IMG/VR virus record: IMGVR_UViG_3300045955_000038
Span: 1-34,226 of that record
DNA length: 34,226 nucleotides
Direction: 5' to 3' (one strand)
DNA from: a virus
Shown: positions 31,093 to 34,226 of the stretch, one piece after another
Position numbering within the stretch: the first letter of the stretch is position 1
Layout of the letters: every line of letters starts with the position of its first letter
Program-made: the position numbers and the translations under genes
Notes under the pieces: generated by a model
What the model was told of the DNA's origin: nothing
The model's database searches: none
The model's input: the letters and a program-made list of their open reading frames with translations, nothing else

Positions 31093-31110
31093 GTGGGGAC
31101 GCCATCGCGC

Positions 31111-31326
31111 TCACTCCCAGTGCCAGAACTCGCGATCCCAGTTCATCTCGCACGGGGGACAGACATAGAGCGGCAGGCTGTTGTTGGCGTACATCCGATT
31201 CATGGCGACCTGGACTGCCATCATCCGACGACGGGCGCGCGGATCGAACCGGGTCCGCTCCGCCATCGGGGCGCCGCAGTCGGGACAGCGCCGCGCGCGG
31301 ATGTAGGCGTGCGGGGACGTTTTCAA
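31111..31326 (-). CDS. small zinc-ribbon protein (CPDC...CPPC), 71 residues
   Basis: Starts at TTG 31326-31324 on the - strand, overlapping the preceding stop (TTGA). CPDC (residue ~16) and CPPC (residue ~61) are separated by an Arg-rich helix (RARRRMMAVQVAMNRMYANN), giving a four-Cys zinc ribbon. A Trp/Glu-rich end follows (NWDREFWHWE). No family recognised. The TTG start is inferred from the overlap and lack of an ATG upstream. Confidence 0.6.
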   Translation of the reverse strand: MKTSPHAYIRARRCPDCGAPMAERTRFDPRARRRMMAVQVAMNRMYANNSLPLYVCPPCEMNWDREFWHWE

Positions 31327-31559
31327 TTCCGGCGCTCGTGCAGGCCGCGCAACGCGACCGCGTGCTTGGTGATCCGCTCCGGGTGACATCCGACCGCGAT
31401 CAGATTCGCGATCAGCTTGTCCAGCGAGGGGGACCGACGCGGATCGAAGCACGGCGCCACGCGCTTGTCGAAACAGGTCGGACACACGCCGGGCATCAGG
31501 TCGGTGTCATCATCCTCGGCGCCCGGGGGCGCCGTCGCCCCGCAGTCCCGGCACGTCAT
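31323..31559 (-). CDS. small zinc-ribbon protein (CRDC...CPTC), 78 residues
   Basis: ATG at 31559-31557 on the - strand with GGAG about eight bases before it. CRDC at residue ~3 and CPTC at residue ~26, joined by an acidic loop (EDDDTD), form a compact zinc ribbon. The rest is helical with SPSLDKLIANLIAVGCHPERI, suggestive of a protein- or DNA-contacting helix. It overlaps a 20-codon frame before it and the next zinc-ribbon gene after it. Confidence 0.65.
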   Translation of the reverse strand: MTCRDCGATAPPGAEDDDTDLMPGVCPTCFDKRVAPCFDPRRSPSLDKLIANLIAVGCHPERITKHAVALRGLHERRN

Positions 31560-31618
31560 TGCTTGCGCTCCACCTGTCCGAATAACGCGCGCAGCACGTC
31601 GGCTCCCATTCGATCCAT
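31556..31618 (-). CDS. 20-residue leading peptide of the leftward operon
   Basis: ATG at 31618-31616 follows GGGGGGATC on the - strand; 20 codons end in a TGA that overlaps the next gene's ATG. The peptide is amphipathic (MGADVLRALFGQVERKQ). Such a short first frame may serve translational coupling rather than a protein function. Confidence 0.4.
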   Translation of the reverse strand: MDRMGADVLRALFGQVERKQ

Positions 31619-31664
31619 CGAGAGATCCCCCCGATGTCCGACCCGCGTCCCGAGCGGAATCCCC

Positions 31665-31670
31665 TATATA
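31665..31670 (-). promoter_or_regulatory. candidate -10 element of the leftward operon
   Basis: TATATA (within CTATATAGG on the - strand) is the only A/T-rich -10-like site in a G/C-rich leader, about 47 bases before the first start codon at 31618. No convincing -35 lies 16-18 bases upstream, so an activator may be needed. Confidence 0.35.
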
Positions 31671-31747
31671 GACCGGGCCCGATCCCGTCCGGGGCCCAAT
31701 ATCTTCCTTAAGTTTTCCTGAAGGATGGTGTATGGTCCACCGACACA

Positions 31748-31765
31748 CCCATGTCGCGACATGGG
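31748..31765. promoter_or_regulatory. 18-bp perfect palindrome, likely operator
   Basis: CCCATGTCGCGACATGGG is a perfect palindrome in the gap between the leftward and rightward transcription units. Such symmetry, outside any gene, is typical of a dimeric repressor site. It lies about 80 bases upstream of the leftward -10 and about 210 bases before the rightward start. Confidence 0.6.
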
Positions 31766-31816
31766 CGCGATTGTAGGCCCGGTCCCACCCAGCCGACCAC
31801 CTCCTCTGCGTTAGCA

Positions 31817-31857
31817 CCATCGGGTGATGAAGGCCATCGGGTGATGCGGATCACCCG
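31817..31857. promoter_or_regulatory. operator cluster: CCATCGGGTGATG repeat and inverted half-site
   Basis: CCATCGGGTGATG occurs twice in direct orientation (31817-31829 and 31834-31846), 17 bases apart. The second copy pairs with an inverted half-site to form CGGGTGAT-GCGG-ATCACCCG (31838-31857). Similar GGGTGAT sequence overlaps the -35 of the promoter at 30414. The remainder of the gap 31619-31974 contains no gene I can support. Confidence 0.55.
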
Positions 31858-31974
31858 TAGTTCTCCATCCCCCGATGCTGATGTCCCTAAGAATTTCGTC
31901 ACCTTGACGGATCGGGAGGGGCGGGGGTTATCTGACACCCGCGTCCCGGTGATCCCGGGTCGAGGTCAATCGCA

Positions 31975-32385
31975 GTGGCAGTCAAAAGCACGGTCAAGCG
32001 GAGGGCGGGAGGGCGTCGGCTGATGCCCGCCAAGAAAACCACGCCCGAGGCGCGGATGGCCTACGACGGCCTGCGGGTCCTCTGCGTCGACACGATCGCG
32101 GACTATCCCCGGATGACGCGGACGACGATCGCCGCGCGCATCCACCGCTCCCAGCCCAACGTGGGCGAGGCGTTGGGGACGCATCACGCCAAGTGGTCGC
32201 GCCCGGTCCTGGCGCTCATTGCCGACACCCTGACGCGCGAGCCCGATATCGCGCTCTCGGTGCGCGCGAAGATCCGCGGCGAGCTGGGGCGGTGTCTGCC
32301 GATCTTCATCCAGGACGCGCCCAGTGAGACGCGTCAAGTCCTCACGCGGATCCAGCAGAGCCTGGACGGCCACGGGTCGCGCTGA
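31975..32385 (+). CDS. putative HTH DNA-binding regulator
   Basis: A 136-residue protein reading away from the control region. GTG 31975 has GAGG nine bases upstream; an ATG at 32023 (MPAKKTTPEARMAYDGLR) is an alternative start. The basic N-terminus is followed by a helix-turn-helix-like segment, YPRMTRTTIAARIHRSQPNV, then ALGTHHAKW and helical sequence. It may be the immunity or early regulator, as no CI-type repressor is present elsewhere in the window. The function is inferred from position and basic, helical character. Confidence 0.5.
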   Translation: MAVKSTVKRRAGGRRLMPAKKTTPEARMAYDGLRVLCVDTIADYPRMTRTTIAARIHRSQPNVGEALGTHHAKWSRPVLALIADTLTREPDIALSVRAKIRGELGRCLPIFIQDAPSETRQVLTRIQQSLDGHGSR

Positions 32386-32612
32386 TGGCGGGGTTTATGT
32401 CGGTCCCCGCGATGACGTCGCGGACGCTGGCCCATCGGCTCCTGGAGCTCCAGCGCGAGCTGGATGCCCATCCCACGCCGCAGCTCTGGGACGAATACTA
32501 CCGGGCGGGCGATCTGTGGGAACGGATGCAGGGACACATCAAGCGGCCGAAACCGGAGGAGCCCCGGATCCCGGGGACCGCGATGGGTCCCCGGGTGGGC
32601 GCGAAGCGTTAG
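32385..32612 (+). CDS. small charged protein next to integrase
   Basis: A 75-residue protein from ATG 32385, which overlaps the regulator's TGA. It has a helix RTLAHRLLELQRELDAHPTP, a Trp/Tyr-rich middle (LWDEYYRAGDLWERMQGHI) and a Pro/Lys/Arg-rich tail. Size and place next to the integrase would suit an excisionase or accessory factor, but no HTH is evident. Its stop overlaps the integrase stop (convergent genes). Confidence 0.55.
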   Translation: MAGFMSVPAMTSRTLAHRLLELQRELDAHPTPQLWDEYYRAGDLWERMQGHIKRPKPEEPRIPGTAMGPRVGAKR

Positions 32613-33814
32613 GCGGTGCGGGCGGACTTGCCGCCGCGCAGCGCGCGCAGCGGGGACGCGGCCGGGGCCGCGGGCTTGGCCGCATCGAGGTACTTCATGA
32701 CGGTCGACGGCTGGACCTGGGCGTACCGCTTCACCATCGCGGGGGACCGCCAGTCCCCCATCGCCATCAAGGTGGCCTCGTTGGCGCCGTTGTTAATCGC
32801 GGTCGTCGGGGCGTGGTGGCGCAGATCGTGAAAGTGGAAGTCCTGCAGGCCGCACATCCGCGCGACCCCGCGCCAGCAGCGCGAGATGTGCACGCGGCTG
32901 TAGGGACGCCCGTTGCGCGGATTGGCGAACAGGTACTCGTGCTGGGGCTCGCGCGCCAGCGCGCGCTCGACGATCGCCCAGGCATCCGCGGAGAAGTTGA
33001 CCAGGCGCGTCCGGGGACCGCGGCGGACGGCCTTGGTCTTGGGCAGCTTGGCCGTCCGCGTCGTCCGGTCGATGTACTCGCGCTTGATCGTCGCGCCCTC
33101 GGTCAACCGCATCACGCCCAGGCACACCAGCTCGGACAGGTCGCGCAGGATCGGCCCCCACTCCCGCTCGAGCGCCGGGAAGACCTGGTGGTACTCCGCG
33201 GGGGCGAGCTGCCGGACGCGGAGATTGTCTTCCTCGGGGAACAGCGCCGCGTCCATCCGGAAGTCCGGGCGGACGCGCTTCATCATCGCGCGCCACTCGC
33301 GCAGCTCGCGCCCGACCGTCCCGGGCTTGCACGCGTCCACATGGATGGGCTGGCCCGCTTCGTTGACGGCGTCGTGGGCCTCCTCGCGCGACTCGCGGTA
33401 GGCGCGGATCGTCTCATCGTCGACGTCCGCCAGCGCGCCCCGGCCGATCTCGGGGGCGCAGCGCGCCAGGAACTTCACGATCCGATCGGGGACGCCCGCC
33501 TCTTTCTTGTGGGCCTCCAGATCGAGGATCCGCTGCCGGAACCCGTCCAGGACCGTCGCCTCGGGGCGCGCGTCCAGGCGTCCCGTCCCCTCCGTCTCGA
33601 TCACCTGACCGGCAAGCTGGCGCTCGAACAGATCGCGGACGCGCACCGCTTCGACGAGGTCGTTGTCGACCAGCTTCGTCAACCGCTTGTCGCGTCCGCC
33701 CACGCGCACGCGCAGCTTGAACTCGCCGCTGACCGGCAGGTGGATCCGGGTGATCCCGCGGTCCACGTAGCCGAGCTTGTTGTCCGTCTTCGTCTTGATC
33801 GTCCTGGTGGCCAT
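32609..33814 (-). CDS. int: tyrosine-family site-specific integrase
   Basis: A 401-residue tyrosine recombinase on the - strand; ATG 33814-33812 has GGGGGA upstream. The N-terminal ~65 residues (TKTDNKLGYVDRGITRIHLP, then VRVGGRDKRL) are a probable arm-binding domain, and residues ~70-200 a core-binding domain. The catalytic domain has Arg236 (MRLTEG), His329/Arg332 (HDLRHH), Trp355 in the usual His/Trp position (GDWRS) and the nucleophile Tyr364 (VKRYAQ). It would insert the phage into the host tRNA-Glu gene by attP-attB recombination. An upstream in-frame extension through the att site exists but is not used: it lacks family sequence. The length is typical. Confidence 0.93.
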   Translation of the reverse strand: MATRTIKTKTDNKLGYVDRGITRIHLPVSGEFKLRVRVGGRDKRLTKLVDNDLVEAVRVRDLFERQLAGQVIETEGTGRLDARPEATVLDGFRQRILDLEAHKKEAGVPDRIVKFLARCAPEIGRGALADVDDETIRAYRESREEAHDAVNEAGQPIHVDACKPGTVGRELREWRAMMKRVRPDFRMDAALFPEEDNLRVRQLAPAEYHQVFPALEREWGPILRDLSELVCLGVMRLTEGATIKREYIDRTTRTAKLPKTKAVRRGPRTRLVNFSADAWAIVERALAREPQHEYLFANPRNGRPYSRVHISRCWRGVARMCGLQDFHFHDLRHHAPTTAINNGANEATLMAMGDWRSPAMVKRYAQVQPSTVMKYLDAAKPAAPAASPLRALRGGKSARTA

Positions 33815-33840
33815 CAGCGTCCCCCTTGTCCTGGATCCCC

Positions 33841-33890
33841 GTTGTCCACGGGTGTCCCTATTGTCCACGGAACGGGCGCCGTTGTCCACG
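33841..33890 (+). repeat. integrase arm-type sites, left arm (three copies)
   Basis: GTTGTCCACG at 33841-33850, TTGTCCACG at 33861-33869 and GTTGTCCACG at 33881-33890, spaced about 20 bases (two helical turns). GGGTGTCCC at 33850-33858 follows the first. The repeats are probably binding sites for the integrase N-terminal domain. Confidence 0.7.
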
Positions 33891-33928
33891 GGGTGGGGCG
33901 GGTGGTGGTGGTAACTACCTGGTTTTGT

Positions 33929-33972
33929 TGGTGGCCCCAACGGGATTCGAACCCGTGTTTCAGCCTTGAGAG
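33929..33972 (-). other. attP: attP core: 3' part of a tRNA-Glu (CTC) gene
   Basis: Read on the - strand this is the 3' part of tRNA-Glu: anticodon loop CTCTCAA (anticodon CTC), stem 3' strand GGCTG, variable loop AAAC, T-stem and loop ACGGG-TTCGAAT-CCCGT, acceptor strand TGGGGCC, discriminator A and CCA. The 5' half is missing: the bases that should pair with GGCTG do not. The match beginning at the anticodon loop, about 100 bases from the integrase start, marks the attachment core. Phage sequence lies on both sides, so this is attP rather than an integrated junction. Confidence 0.85.
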
Positions 33973-34022
33973 GTATGGTACCCGCGCAAAAACCCGCGTA
34001 ATCAGCGGGGCTCCGAGGCGCC

Positions 34023-34053
34023 GTTGTCCACGCGGCGCCGTCCGTTGTCCACG
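34023..34053 (+). repeat. integrase arm-type sites, right arm (two copies)
   Basis: GTTGTCCACG at 34023-34032 and 34044-34053, 21 bases apart and in the same orientation as the left-arm copies. GGGTGTCCC follows at 34059-34067, mirroring 33850-33858. Copies on both sides of the tRNA fragment are the expected layout of attP. Confidence 0.7.
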
Positions 34054-34067
34054 GCGTAGGGTGTCCC

Positions 34068-34226
34068 GGGGACGTGACGGGGCCAAAACTAGTTTTGCCC
34101 ACCCCTGCGACGACCCGCCCACCCGCCCGATCGCCCCCAGATTCGTCACCACGGCGCGCAGGATCGGGATCCTGGGGTGAGTCCCCCGGTGTCGACGAAC
34201 CCCTGGAGTCCCGAGGTCGTCAACCT
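34068..34226. other. non-coding flank of attP with a 14-bp palindrome
   Basis: No gene can be supported here. CAAAACTAGTTTTG (34084-34097) is a perfect palindrome, extended by imperfect GG/CC flanks. It is the only A/T-rich patch in this stretch and could be a recombination-accessory or regulatory site; it has no T run that would make it a terminator. Confidence 0.4.

Noticed and set aside
33929-34010. A complete tRNA gene
   Set aside because: Only the part from the anticodon loop to CCA is present; the 5' acceptor, D-arm and 5' anticodon stem are not found in the adjoining sequence, so it is an attachment-site fragment.
32324-34180. Long + strand frame across the integrase and attP
   Set aside because: It is opposite the tyrosine integrase, crosses the tRNA fragment and arm repeats, and shows no domain.
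1-34226. CRISPR array, insertion sequence or toxin-antitoxin pair
   Set aside because: No regularly spaced repeats with unique spacers, no transposase motif with terminal repeats, and no recognisable toxin-antitoxin pair were seen.

Overview
This window is almost entirely one temperate, long-tailed (siphovirus-type) phage genome with high G+C content. Genes are packed with 1- to 4-base ATGA/GTGA start-stop overlaps, GTG and TTG starts are common, and the order is that of HK97/lambda-like phages. The host is probably a high-G+C Gram-negative soil or water bacterium: several products carry lipoprotein or Tat signals, and the attachment site is the 3' part of a CCA-encoding tRNA-Glu gene. The sequence does not resolve the genus. 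Phage DNA lies on both sides of the tRNA-Glu fragment (33929-33972), and the putative integrase arm repeats also flank it, so this looks like an intact attP, i.e. the unintegrated or circularised form of the phage.

Layout on the + strand. 1-1605: two tandem ParB-like proteins and two small proteins. 1598-4243: an overlapping cassette encoding a DpdA/TGT-like transglycosylase, QueD, QueE and FolE. This is the 7-deazaguanine pathway phages use to replace guanine in their DNA, and it has no QueC in the window. 4243-13880: terminase, a small HTH protein, portal, two paralogous HK97 capsid proteins flanking a ClpP-like protease, head-tail joining proteins, tail tube and tail-assembly chaperones with a perfect -1 frameshift heptamer. 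13870-21785: tape measure, minor tail proteins, NlpC/P60 protein and a large J-type tip protein. 21785-29297: an unusually rich fibre/decoration cassette that includes two large predicted lipoproteins and a pentad-repeat fibre.

On the - strand, 29353-30291 holds a self-contained two-gene unit (Tat-signal protein plus tiny membrane protein) with its own candidate promoter and a strong terminator, as in a phage 'moron'. Then 30426-31618 is a leftward run of very small genes, four with zinc-binding cysteine patterns. 31619-31974 is a divergent control region with palindromic operators. To its right are two + strand genes, and then a convergent tyrosine integrase (- strand) beside attP.

Taken together: FolE, QueD and QueE would make 7-carboxy-7-deazaguanine, and DpdA would insert it (or host-made preQ0) into phage DNA, protecting it from restriction; the terminase/portal/capsid genes package that DNA; the tail genes deliver it; integrase and attP allow lysogeny. 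No endolysin, holin, DNA polymerase or classical CI repressor was recognised in the window.
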